Source: SAR86 cluster bacterium (GTDB lineage: Bacteria; Pseudomonadota; Gammaproteobacteria; Pseudomonadales; Pseudohongiellaceae). From it: 44,265 bases of DNA. Below the pieces are notes generated by a model that searched no databases, was not told the origin of the DNA, and was given only the letters and a program-made list of their open reading frames with translations. Position 1 is the stretch's first letter. Each line of letters starts with the position of its first letter. The position numbers and the translations under genes were made by a program. The stretch covers positions 1-44,265 of the forward strand of contig NVUL01000017.1 in the NCBI GenBank assembly GCA_002401885.1, in the 5' to 3' direction. Of the stretch, positions 18,262 to 26,394 are shown in pieces.

Positions 18262-19356
18262 TTATTTTATTTGCTTTGGGCTTGGCGGCTCGCAATCTAT
18301 ACAGGCGCCAATGGCTACCGTGACCGCCTGGCTCTTAGTGCCCAGCCAGGGTGGAATTACCGCGCCGAATCCGCCTGCAGGCCCGCCGGCGGCAACCAGA
18401 AGGAGATGTTCTGGACTGGGCAGTGCACAGTATTCGGTATCGCCCTTATCGCGCACTACCGAACCTTTACCCACGGTTGACCATTCCGAGCGCTTAATGC
18501 GCGCTTTTTCAAATAGGTAATTGGCTATCTCTTTTCGACCCCAGCCAGCCACACGCATGTGTTCCCGGTGTTGCAAAGGCATGATCACCACATAGTTACC
18601 CGACCAGATGGAATAATTGCGCATATTGGCGCGCATCTCTGCGGCGTAGGTATCCAGAATTTCCTCGGGCTTGCTGGTCCACTCGTTCATGATCTGGCGA
18701 GGGGCACCTGCGGCAAGCACTGTGACTGCCGATGCCTCCTTAGGTATGTCACGCGACTCGGCCAGTGATGACCAGTCGCTTCCCTCTTCATCTTCCGCGA
18801 CGCAATAACTTATCTTGCCGGGATGCCCGAGAGTGGATCGATCAATAGCGCCAGGACTCACTTGTAATATATTGATGAGAGCGAGCCGAATTGCTCTGCC
18901 AATGACTGAGGTCGCTCGGTCTGAGCTGCCCAGTACGTTGAAGTCGCTACGGGCGCCAATCTCTTGTCTGATGGAGCCATTCAAAATAAGCAGAATCGCA
19001 CAGCCGCCCGTGCTAGCAGTCGTGCCGTGCAGCAGAAACTCGTCTTTTAGCATAGCCATCCAAGCGGAAACTACGGCGGGGAAATGCACAGGTAGACAGC
19101 CAGCCATAACTGCATTGATAGCGAGCTTCTCGGCATCAATGGCCCGCTCGCGCACGGGTTCGATACCGATGATCTCGTTAGCGGGCATGTTGACCCAGTC
19201 CAGGCAGGCCTGCACGGCTTCGGGAGTAGGTGGAACTATTGGGAAGCCGTCTGTCCAACCCCTGCTATGGTAAAACTCCTGTGCATCGCCAACCTCATCG
19301 AGGTCGAAATATTGAGATTTCAAGCCATCAATCATCGCGTTTGAAGCGGGCTTCAT
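18262..19356 (-). CDS. conserved partner of the UGSC selenoprotein, unknown function
   Basis: This 364-residue soluble protein has no signal peptide or membrane helix. I recognise no enzyme family, but it carries conserved-looking blocks: SRGWTDGFPIVPPTPEAVQ near residues 31-49, an AGCLPVHFPAV block, HGTTASTGGCAILLILNG with a Gly-rich turn, and a C-terminal GACIDCEPP with a CxxC pair. The GWTDG-PIVPPT signature is one I associate with uncharacterised proteins, without a firm name. It is the first gene of the two-gene minus-strand unit and ends 37 bases before the selenoprotein starts, so co-expression is likely. A joint redox or cofactor role is inference from the CxxC and the neighbour only. 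Confidence 0.8.
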   Translation of the reverse strand: MKPASNAMIDGLKSQYFDLDEVGDAQEFYHSRGWTDGFPIVPPTPEAVQACLDWVNMPANEIIGIEPVRERAIDAEKLAINAVMAGCLPVHFPAVVSAWMAMLKDEFLLHGTTASTGGCAILLILNGSIRQEIGARSDFNVLGSSDRATSVIGRAIRLALINILQVSPGAIDRSTLGHPGKISYCVAEDEEGSDWSSLAESRDIPKEASAVTVLAAGAPRQIMNEWTSKPEEILDTYAAEMRANMRNYSIWSGNYVVIMPLQHREHMRVAGWGRKEIANYLFEKARIKRSEWSTVGKGSVVRDKGDTEYCALPSPEHLLLVAAGGPAGGFGAVIPPWLGTKSQAVTVAIGACIDCEPPSPKQIK

Positions 19357-19389
19357 CTATCGTGATCTCCAATATTTGGGGTTTATTGA

Positions 19390-19713
19390 AACTGTCTCTC
19401 CTCTGGATTGTATCTAGAAGTAGTGGATATTCAACATGATTCAACAATTGTGCTTGCACTGTTTAGTTTTGTTCTTCTTGATGCTTCACAAGGCCCGGGC
19501 TTCTGGGTAACCCAAACGCGTGCTGACTGAATAAGTGTCATCGAAAGACAAATTAGTCGCGACCCAAAGGTAATTGAAATTTTGGAGGGCAAGAAATTTT
19601 CAAGCGCATTGCCATTAAATCGAGACGGATGCATGGACTTAAATAGAGATAGCTTTTATTCTCCCTCTAAGGAAGGATTGCTACAGAAAATTGAGGGAGC
19701 TATGCCTCATTAA
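19390..19713 (+). pseudogene. possible gene remnant with one in-frame TGA
   Basis: The 375-base gap between the UGSC partner and the SGNH hydrolase holds no intact gene. One plus-strand frame is open over this interval except for a single TGA at 19528-19530. The part after it reads like real protein (ISRDPKVIEILEGKK, then LNRDGCMDLNRDSFYSPSKE). The part before it contains a hydrophobic stretch (TIVLALFSFVLLD), and a GTG at 19423 could start it. No ribosome site is convincing. It is more likely a decayed gene than a second selenoprotein, because no cysteine-rich or redox motif flanks the TGA. Confidence 0.3.
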
Positions 19714-19731
19714 TCGATACAGGAGAATACC

Positions 19732-20556
19732 ATGGGAAAGATAGTCACCATCATTGCACTGTTCTGCTCACTATTCACAGCAACAGCGGCTTTCTCTCAG
19801 GATGCGCGCGTGGCAGCACTGACGCAGGGCGCCAAATATGTTGCTCTCGGTAGCTCATTCGCTGCAGGGCCAGGTATTACTATGCAACTGGGAACCTGTG
19901 GGCGCTCGGATCACAATTACTCTCACCTCATCGCTGATGCTTTGGGTCTCATGCTCACTGATGTGAGCTGCAACGGTGCGACCACTGCCAATATTCTTAA
20001 TACTCCGCAAAGAGATGCGGCTCCACAGATCGATGCCGTCAGCGCTGACACGGCGCTGGTGACGGTCACCATCGGTGGCAATGACATTAACTTCACGTCA
20101 TCGACTTTTGCCTGCTCCGGTACGGCTAGTGAAGAGAACTGCACGGCCAACCTAGATCAGGCAATGATCAACACAGCTGTAAGTGAACTCCCCACTCAGC
20201 TTGCTGCAATGCTGGATGCCATCAAGGCCAAGGCGCCACAGGCCATTGTTGTGCTAGTGACCTACCCTCGTGTCTTTCCTTCCGATGCCACCAGCTGCCG
20301 CGAGCTTGAGTTGAGCGCAGATGACACCGCCTATCTGGCTGAACTCGGCCAGAAGCTCGAGGACGCTTTCGTGAGTGCCACATCTAGTAGTCAAAGCCGC
20401 ATCGCTGACGCCTATGTGCGCGCAGAAGGTCATGGGCCCTGCGCTACAGATGAGCGTTGGGTCAACGGTGCCAATGTTGCGGAGGACGGCATTCGTTACC
20501 ACCCGACGGCTGAAGGGCATATCGAGATGGCGCGACTTGTGCTGGATGTCCTGTGA
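19732..20556 (+). CDS. secreted SGNH/GDSL hydrolase
   Basis: This 274-residue esterase/lipase-type enzyme has a Sec signal peptide (IVTIIALFCSLFTATAAF, cleavage near FSQ). The SGNH blocks are readable: the nucleophile motif YVALGSSFAAGPG (Ser42; the usual GDSL is GSSF here), the Asn block GGND at 115-118, and the C-terminal DGIRYHPTAEGH with candidate Asp252 and His257. Several cysteines (TCGRSD, VSCNG, ACSG, NCTAN, SCRE, GPCAT) imply disulfides in the exported enzyme, as in Streptomyces-type SGNH lipases. AGGAG sits seven bases before the ATG. The next small gene overlaps its stop (GTGA), so this is the head of a plus-strand operon. Confidence 0.92.
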   Translation: MGKIVTIIALFCSLFTATAAFSQDARVAALTQGAKYVALGSSFAAGPGITMQLGTCGRSDHNYSHLIADALGLMLTDVSCNGATTANILNTPQRDAAPQIDAVSADTALVTVTIGGNDINFTSSTFACSGTASEENCTANLDQAMINTAVSELPTQLAAMLDAIKAKAPQAIVVLVTYPRVFPSDATSCRELELSADDTAYLAELGQKLEDAFVSATSSSQSRIADAYVRAEGHGPCATDERWVNGANVAEDGIRYHPTAEGHIEMARLVLDVL

Positions 20557-20714
20557 AGAGACTCAGAGTATTTTGTATTGATCGACGCGAAATTACAGAG
20601 TTAGAATCTTGTGTGAGTCTGGAGAAAGAAGAAGATCTTAACACTAAGGCAATTAAGAGCAGGGCGCTGCAACGGGCGGCCGAATATCCTCGGCGCTATG
20701 TCTTAGAGAGCTAA
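20553..20714 (+). CDS. small 53-residue protein, unknown function
   Basis: A 53-codon frame starts with a GTG that overlaps the SGNH stop (GTGA at 20553-20556) and ends six bases before the next ATG. The peptide (MKRLRVFCIDRREITELESC, then a charged helix KEEDLNTKAIKSRALQRAAE and a closing YPRRYVLES) is charged and has no leader, so it should be cytosolic. I know no family for it. The tight overlap upstream and close spacing downstream favour a real gene, but codon evidence alone is modest at this length. Confidence 0.5.
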   Translation: MKRLRVFCIDRREITELESCVSLEKEEDLNTKAIKSRALQRAAEYPRRYVLES

Positions 20715-20720
20715 TCAAGA

Positions 20721-21179
20721 ATGTTGAATAATTTATTCCCAAAAAAATTCGACAATGAATTTCGAGGCTACAAGTTTAGCTTGTGGTTTTTCTATCTGCT
20801 TACCGCCGTGACATTGTGGCGTAGTCAACACCATGTGTTTTCTGCTGATGGTGGAGCTCAATCAATTGCAACAATTCCCTTGGATAAATACCCAGGCGCT
20901 GCCAGCGATACAATCGTGGCAGTTTTTTCTCTGTGGGGGCTTTCACAGTTAATCCTCGGATTACTTTATTTGTTATCCTGCTTCAGATATAAATCTATGA
21001 TTCCGCTGTTCTATTTGTTGGCAGTCCTAGAGTATTTTGTTCGTTTCGCCTATGTGGGATTTTTCAAGCCGATCGAAACGGTAGGCACTGCTCCGGGAGC
21101 GATGATTAACCTGCCATTCACCATAATTTTAATAGGATTATTATTCTTTGCACTCAAAGTCCCCAGGAAAAAGATCTAA
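20721..21179 (+). CDS. small four-helix membrane protein
   Basis: This 152-residue integral membrane protein has hydrophobic segments near residues 22-38 (LWFFYLLTAVTLW), 65-85 (AVFSLWGLSQLILGLLYLL), 92-112 and 126-146 (INLPFTIILIGLLFFALKV). The loop after the first segment contains HHVFSADGGAQSIATIPL. I do not recognise the family. It starts six bases after the 53-residue gene and probably belongs to the SGNH hydrolase operon. A basic tail (VPRKKI) places the C-terminus in the cytoplasm, assuming the positive-inside rule. Confidence 0.75.
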   Translation: MLNNLFPKKFDNEFRGYKFSLWFFYLLTAVTLWRSQHHVFSADGGAQSIATIPLDKYPGAASDTIVAVFSLWGLSQLILGLLYLLSCFRYKSMIPLFYLLAVLEYFVRFAYVGFFKPIETVGTAPGAMINLPFTIILIGLLFFALKVPRKKI

Positions 21180-21275
21180 GCACATGACAATGAAATCAAG
21201 AAGGACGTGCAAATGCGATCTACTAGCTAGGCCATTTGTATCAAAAGTAGGAAGCTCTGCTATGGAACGAAGAAA

Positions 21276-21656
21276 TTGAAGAAACTACTATTGATTTTGG
21301 CTTGTACACTAGCGATTCCAATTTCCTATGGTCGCGACACAGGTTTTGCCATTGAGTGCACCCCATCGAACAATGGGTTAAAACAGATATTGGCATTCTT
21401 TGAGATTGGAATCGATAAGCGTGTGCGTTATTTGGAAGCTGGCACTCAAACTATGTGGGATAACCACGAATGGGAAAATGGCTATGTCACTGTAAGTAGC
21501 TTCATTCAAACGAAAGGAAATACTGAGGCCTCTCTTATTTCGTTCACGAAAATAGAGTTGGAAACAATGATTGGAGAATTCGTAAGTATGAGTGATTCCA
21601 GCAATACCATAAGCATGCAATGCCAGAGGTGGTCGCCGCAAACTCGAAATAAGTAA
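21276..21656 (+). CDS. small secreted protein, unknown function
   Basis: The 126-residue protein starts at a TTG, which is supported by a clean signal peptide from that point (MKKLLLILACTLAIPISYG) and a GGAACG sequence upstream. The mature part is about 107 residues and has two cysteines (AIECTPS and SMQCQRW) that could form one disulfide. The residues between look like a small beta-rich domain (RVRYLEAGTQTMWDN, GYVTVSSFIQT). It follows the four-helix protein by 96 bases on the same strand. No family recognised. Confidence 0.6.
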   Translation: MKKLLLILACTLAIPISYGRDTGFAIECTPSNNGLKQILAFFEIGIDKRVRYLEAGTQTMWDNHEWENGYVTVSSFIQTKGNTEASLISFTKIELETMIGEFVSMSDSSNTISMQCQRWSPQTRNK

Positions 21657-21812
21657 ACGACTCAGTCAATGGCAGTGGAATTTTTACCTAGACTTTTTCC
21701 TGCTGCGTACGCTCGATTACCTTCGCTTAATTCTCATTAATTGCACAATAGACATCCCAAAGTAATTCACGCCTTCGCATATAGCTACTGGCGGAAGCTG
21801 GCGAACGACTAG

Positions 21813-22556
21813 CTACCAGTAATTCTCGACGGTAATCTGGCCGGGAGTGCGACGGAGGTTCTTCTTGAAGCCGCGCTCCTTGAGGACCGCCACCGTATCC
21901 TTCACCATGTCGGGATTGCCGCATAGCATAATCTGAGAATTCTCGGGCGAGAGGTTTATGCCGCAGAGACTTTCCAAATTGCCATCGGCAATAGCAGAGG
22001 TAATTCTGCCACGATAAGCACCAGCTGCATCTTCTCGAGTCACGAAGGCCTTAAACTGAAAGCGCTCTGGTTGATCGTGCCGAATATTTTCGATAAGTTC
22101 TTGATAGCGCAGGTCGGCGTTGGTGCGAACACCATGCACTAAAATTACATTCTCGAATCGCTCCCAGAGCTCCTCCGTCTTAAGAATAGAGAAGAAGGGT
22201 GCGATTCCTGTGCCGGTTCCGAACATCCATAGATCTTTTGAGCTGGGAACTTCCGATAGGGTGAAGAATCCATTTGCCTTCTTCTTTAGCCAGATGGAGT
22301 CGCCGGCCTCCAGATCTAACATGGCGTTTGAGAGAACGCCGCCCGTGGCTGTATAGAAGAAGAATTCCAGAGGATTCTGCCCAGGAGCGCTCAGAAAAGA
22401 GTAGGGGCGGGCTATACGCTCGCCATCTATTTCCAGTGCTAGGCTGGTGAACTGGCCCGCGACGAAGGGTTCCACATCGGCATCGATCTTCAGTGAATAG
22501 AGGTTTTCTGTCCAGTGAATATTGTCGGCTACTGTTCCTTGGATCCACTCTGCCAT
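21813..22556 (-). CDS. fpr: ferredoxin--NADP+ reductase
   Basis: The 247-residue flavoprotein moves electrons between NADPH and ferredoxin or flavodoxin in the cytosol. The FAD-binding signature RPYSFLSAPG (R-x-Y-S-x) and the GVLSNAMLDL segment lie in the N-terminal barrel. The NADP domain shows MFGTGTGIAPFFSILK and VILVHGVRTNADLRYQ, and GNPDMVKDTVAVLKERG is the usual nicotinamide-side motif. The C-terminus ends ...VENYW, an aromatic tail that stacks on the flavin in the bacterial Fpr class. Length matches E. coli Fpr (248). It is a single gene; the symporter starts divergently 174 bases away. Confidence 0.93.
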   Translation of the reverse strand: MAEWIQGTVADNIHWTENLYSLKIDADVEPFVAGQFTSLALEIDGERIARPYSFLSAPGQNPLEFFFYTATGGVLSNAMLDLEAGDSIWLKKKANGFFTLSEVPSSKDLWMFGTGTGIAPFFSILKTEELWERFENVILVHGVRTNADLRYQELIENIRHDQPERFQFKAFVTREDAAGAYRGRITSAIADGNLESLCGINLSPENSQIMLCGNPDMVKDTVAVLKERGFKKNLRRTPGQITVENYW

Positions 22557-22730
22557 CTTGGTTACTCTAGGGTGCGGTGCGGGGTTTGGGGCTGGAACTA
22601 TGGTATGAACTTCTATAGTCTCCTAGCAAGCGGTATTTAGATATCCCTCTCTTTAAATGCAAAAAGCGTCTACTGCCTAGTGAGTCGTTTGAAGAGAGAA
22701 TAATAGCAGACTAATAATTGGTGGGAAAAG

Positions 22731-23978
22731 ATGGTTGCAATCTGGTTTAAAACAGCACTCTGGAAACGAATATTTATTGCGCTCGTACTGGGTGCGGTCG
22801 TGGGAATGATCTGGGGTCCAGGCTCTGACAGCATTGCCTGGGTCGGCACCCTATTCGTTAGGTTAATCCGGATGATAGTTGTACCCCTGGTATTCGTAAC
22901 ATTGATTTCGGGTGTGGTGTCTATGGGCGATCCGAATAAACTCGGTTCCCTTGGGGTTAAGACGCTGGCGATTTATATGGCTACTACCCTGGCAGCGATC
23001 ACAATCGGTCTAATCCTTGCGGTAATCCTGCAACCGGGCGTCGGTGTGGATTTTTCTGCAACTGCTCCTGGGCAGGTCCAGGTAGCTATTCCACTTTCGG
23101 AACGCCTGATGAGTATCGTGCCACATAACCCAATAGCTGTTCTCGCCGAGGGCAATATGTTGGCGATTATCTTCTTTGCGCTGTTAGTTGGCGTGAGTCT
23201 GCTAACAATAGGTGAAAAAGGCAAACCTGTCGCCGATCTCATGGAATCCAGTAGCGAAATGATGTTACGCATAACCCATTGGATTATGGAGGTAGCACCT
23301 TTTGGTGTATTCGCCTTGATAGCCTCAGTGGCGGGGACTCAAGGGGTTGGGGCACTGCTTGATGTAGTGCTCTTGGCGGTGGCCGTCTTAATAGGTTCAG
23401 CTGTCCATCTATTCATAGTCCATGGTCTTGTCATTGTGAAACTTACCTTGAAGTTGTCACCGATCATGTTCTTCCGCGGTGCGCGCGACGCGATGCTAGT
23501 CGCTTTCTCTACCTCCTCAAGTTCGGCAACGTTACCCGTCTCGATGTCTGTGGCCGAGGAGAATCTCGGTATTCGACCGATAATCGCCTCTACTGTTCTG
23601 CCATTAGGCGCTACGATTAACATGGATGGCACGGCGCTGTATGTGGGTATAGTTTCTGTCTTCGCCGCACAGGCTTTTGGTATCGACTTGGCTTTCTCGG
23701 ATTATGTGTTGATTGCGGGCTCGACAACCTTGGTATCTATAGGGACAGCCGCCGTTCCTGGTGCTTCACTGTTTCTCATTGCTGCTGTTACACAGACTAT
23801 AGGAATGAGTCCAGAACAAACCGCGATCGTAATTGGATTTATTCTGCCCTTCGATCGACCTTTAGACATGCTGCGAACAGCGGTAAATATCGGTGGCGAT
23901 CTATCGGTTTCAACAGCCGTTGCTAACTGGGAAAATGAATTTGATAAGGATGTGTTTGAACGCCCGATTAAATCCTAG
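22731..23978 (+). CDS. dicarboxylate/amino acid:cation symporter (DAACS family)
   Basis: The 415-residue transporter belongs to the GltP/DctA family, which couples uptake of glutamate, aspartate or C4-dicarboxylates to Na+ or H+. The fold shows eight membrane helices and two re-entrant hairpins. HP1 is the serine-rich loop FSTSSSSATLPVSM; helix 7 carries INMDGTALY (the NMDGT motif, needed for cation and substrate binding); HP2 lies near GTAAVPGASLFLI. The C-terminal DRPLDMLRTAVNIGGD matches the substrate-binding helix 8 (D-x-x-x-x-x-x-N). A GGTGGG ribosome site precedes the ATG. Exact substrate cannot be assigned. Confidence 0.93.
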   Translation: MVAIWFKTALWKRIFIALVLGAVVGMIWGPGSDSIAWVGTLFVRLIRMIVVPLVFVTLISGVVSMGDPNKLGSLGVKTLAIYMATTLAAITIGLILAVILQPGVGVDFSATAPGQVQVAIPLSERLMSIVPHNPIAVLAEGNMLAIIFFALLVGVSLLTIGEKGKPVADLMESSSEMMLRITHWIMEVAPFGVFALIASVAGTQGVGALLDVVLLAVAVLIGSAVHLFIVHGLVIVKLTLKLSPIMFFRGARDAMLVAFSTSSSSATLPVSMSVAEENLGIRPIIASTVLPLGATINMDGTALYVGIVSVFAAQAFGIDLAFSDYVLIAGSTTLVSIGTAAVPGASLFLIAAVTQTIGMSPEQTAIVIGFILPFDRPLDMLRTAVNIGGDLSVSTAVANWENEFDKDVFERPIKS

Positions 23979-24016
23979 AGTGTTTTTCAAGTTGCTTGAT
24001 TGCTGCAACTGTTTGC

Positions 24017-25444
24017 TTAGAACGAATAGGTAAGAGTCGCAGAAAGCCTGACGTCTTCGGCAAAGAAGAGTAATGGGGATTCGTCATTCGAGCTAATGTT
24101 AATTATCTGACCACTGACCGCCCAGTTGTCATTGATGGTGTAGTCTGCACCGAGTAGTGCCAGCAGAGAATTCGCAGCTAAATCGCCTTGTAGTGTCGAT
24201 GAGATAACCAAGTCGTTATTCATTAGCGTGTTGCTGTAGCGCATCAGCCAACTCCCAAATACCCCGTCGTTAATCAATGACTGCCCAGGCAACAAGCCTT
24301 CATCTTCATCCAGTAGCATCTGCGCCTGAATGCCTAGGCTGACGCTCTGTTCGTTGCTGATGGCGTACTCGAAACCCATAGAGGTGCCGATCTGATCTTT
24401 CTTCAGGTTCACTGGATTGGCCAGGCTCGCCGTTCCGGGAAAGTTGAAGCTGTCGGCTAGCACATCGTGACTGTAGGCAAGATCGAAATTTAACAGCAAT
24501 TTACCGATAGCTCGATTTGCGCTGAATCCCAACAAGAAGAAGTCGTTGGTCTCGGCTACGGCGTCACCTAGTCGACTGACTGGGTCTTCATAGCGTAGCT
24601 GGTTCTCGTAGAGATAAGCAGCCATGAAAGATATATCGCTGCCTTCGAACGACTTGCGCCATTGCGTGCCGGCTTCGAATAGCATGCTGCTGTCGCGATC
24701 GTAGTCGGTAAGGTTAAATTCTGGTTCGAAGAAGAAGGGGCTGCCACGCACTGCAGCCGGATTGAATTCTGGATAGAGATTGACGAAGCTCGAGAAATTG
24801 GAATCCTCGCCAAAATAATCCCAGACCAACATCCATTGATTCAGGCGAGCATCCTCGATATCGATTATGTTGAAGTCGCGAAATTCGGTGGTGTTGATGA
24901 CATCTAGTACCGAGTTGCCCACGGTTTCGCCCCAGACGACTGTCTGGCGGCCAAATTTCAGGCTGTGCTGGTCGAAGCTATGTTGTAGGAAGAATTCGTT
25001 GATTCGATATTCGATATCGATCTTGTCTCCCTCGGCTTCATACTCGTAGTCGTCTTTCCAATAGCTTCTGATCTGTCCACTGAATTGTAAGACCCAGCCA
25101 GGAGCGAAGGCATTCTGATAGCGGATATTGGCGCCGAGTCGGTTGGTTTCTAATTCAGCCTCGCGGGGTAAGGAAAAGCCGGGAGCAATATCTACCCCGT
25201 GATTGTTTATCTGGCCAGAGAACTGCTGGCTGATCTTGATGGTAAAATCGTCGAGCCAGGAACTGGTATTGGCTGAACTGTCTTCGTCGAACGCGGCGCC
25301 GAATAGATCGTCGTCGAATGCGAAATCTCCGTCGAACTGGACATCGTCATCGAGTAGCAATACGTCGTCCTGTGCATTTGCAGGATTCAGGGCGACAACT
25401 AGGGCGATGGTGGCAATGCCAACAAGTTTTTCTAATTCTATCAT
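24017..25444 (-). CDS. DUF1302-like outer-membrane beta-barrel protein
   Basis: This 475-residue exported protein has a signal peptide (VGIATIALVVALNPANA) followed by an Asp-rich segment (LLLDDDVQFDGDFAFDDDLF) that may bind cations. The remainder is dominated by alternating beta strands and ends in Phe (LSATLTYSF), the insertion signal of outer-membrane barrels. The segments LKFGRQTVVWGE and GNSVLDVINTTEFRDFNI match the DUF1302 family pattern. It is the last gene of the MMPL/LolA-like operon, 14 bases after its neighbour. DUF1302 proteins often sit beside MMPL/RND exporters, so it may be the outer-membrane element of that pathway. Confidence 0.85.
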   Translation of the reverse strand: MIELEKLVGIATIALVVALNPANAQDDVLLLDDDVQFDGDFAFDDDLFGAAFDEDSSANTSSWLDDFTIKISQQFSGQINNHGVDIAPGFSLPREAELETNRLGANIRYQNAFAPGWVLQFSGQIRSYWKDDYEYEAEGDKIDIEYRINEFFLQHSFDQHSLKFGRQTVVWGETVGNSVLDVINTTEFRDFNIIDIEDARLNQWMLVWDYFGEDSNFSSFVNLYPEFNPAAVRGSPFFFEPEFNLTDYDRDSSMLFEAGTQWRKSFEGSDISFMAAYLYENQLRYEDPVSRLGDAVAETNDFFLLGFSANRAIGKLLLNFDLAYSHDVLADSFNFPGTASLANPVNLKKDQIGTSMGFEYAISNEQSVSLGIQAQMLLDEDEGLLPGQSLINDGVFGSWLMRYSNTLMNNDLVISSTLQGDLAANSLLALLGADYTINDNWAVSGQIINISSNDESPLLFFAEDVRLSATLTYSF

Positions 25445-25458
25445 TCGTGATTTTTCGG

Positions 25459-26358
25459 CTAGTCAATCTGCGCGCGCAGTTTTTCCAGCTCCGTCTCTCT
25501 GAAGGCAGCATCCGTGAGAGTGCGCTGAGTTAGAAATTCGTCCGGCACATCGATGCCCGTATGCATCTCAAGAAAAGCCATATTCGAGAGTCGGTTCGTT
25601 ACAAGATTCATGATCGTAGTAGATCGTGCCACCCAGATGCCGTTCATCAGTTCCACTCGTGTTCCCAGCATGCGCTTAATTTCTTTGCCGTACTGGTCGT
25701 ACATTTCTATCCTGAGCTCGACGAAGCGTTCTTTATCGATATATAGAACAGTGCGAGAATAGCGAGACTGGCGTGCGCGTTCCTCGTTGGGGATTGTCTC
25801 AATCTTCCAGACTTCGCGACCGGATATTTCCGTCTCTTCGAGCAGGTTAATCTCGTACTCGTCTAGCTTGCCTGTATCCTGATCTTCAGTCGTGAACTCG
25901 GAGCCGAATAGTGAGCCAGGCTCAGTTTCGTCGTCCGAGCTGCCGCTCGCGATGCGTTTCACTCGGCCTAACGCCGATAGGTATAACCAGGTCTCGTTGT
26001 CTCTTGCTCCATCGTCATAGATAAAGCTCAGCATGCCGATGCCGCGCTCAGCTGGCGGATCTAGAAGTATCGCTACCGAACGCGAGTCTTTTAGGTCAAC
26101 CCCGTATCCCTTGCCAACTGATTCTAAAGATTTGACGCGTGGGCGTTCTGCGCAGGTGATTTTTCCCTCGCGCACGCCAAACTTGCAGGTTGACAGTTGC
26201 ATGCGAGAAAGCGCGGAATTCGAAGTGGCGCGGCGATTGTCTTCCAGCTTCTCCATTATTTCTCTACCGCTAAGATCCTGTGCAGTGCTTTGCAATGGAA
26301 TTAGAAACAGGGCCGTTACTAGGCTTATCAGTCCCTTGCTTAGAATATTACCTTGCAT
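25459..26358 (-). CDS. LolA-like outer-membrane lipoprotein-sorting family protein
   Basis: The 299-residue periplasmic protein has a signal peptide (LISLVTALFLIPLQSTAQ) and a beta-rich fold matching the 'outer membrane lipoprotein-sorting' family (LolA_like). Visible hallmarks are GREIMEKLEDN at the start of the mature chain, the YLSALGRVKRIASGS strand, GSEFTTEDQ, and the late EYEINLLEETEISGREVWKIE and IEMYDQYGKEIKRM segments. It is preceded by AGGAG. It lies between an MMPL transporter and a DUF1302-like barrel. Paralogues in this arrangement are thought to carry a hydrophobic ligand across the periplasm rather than lipoproteins. Confidence 0.88.
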   Translation of the reverse strand: MQGNILSKGLISLVTALFLIPLQSTAQDLSGREIMEKLEDNRRATSNSALSRMQLSTCKFGVREGKITCAERPRVKSLESVGKGYGVDLKDSRSVAILLDPPAERGIGMLSFIYDDGARDNETWLYLSALGRVKRIASGSSDDETEPGSLFGSEFTTEDQDTGKLDEYEINLLEETEISGREVWKIETIPNEERARQSRYSRTVLYIDKERFVELRIEMYDQYGKEIKRMLGTRVELMNGIWVARSTTIMNLVTNRLSNMAFLEMHTGIDVPDEFLTQRTLTDAAFRETELEKLRAQID

Positions 26359-26394
26359 TTTTATCTCCTGTTTCCATCGTATTCTACGATCGAA

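Noticed and set aside
18815..19273. 152-residue plus-strand open frame
   Set aside because: Antisense to the conserved UGSC partner gene; the peptide shows no fold pattern.
19431..19634. 67-residue minus-strand frame in the gap before the SGNH hydrolase
   Set aside because: No ribosome site; the opposite strand carries the more protein-like remnant.
21184..21279. 31-codon frame whose TGA overlaps the TTG start of the secreted protein
   Set aside because: The overlap is suggestive of a leader peptide, but the ribosome site is weak and the peptide has no signal.
21770..21825. imperfect inverted repeat ACTGG...CCAGT before the ferredoxin reductase stop
   Set aside because: The arms are only five bases with a long loop; not a credible terminator.
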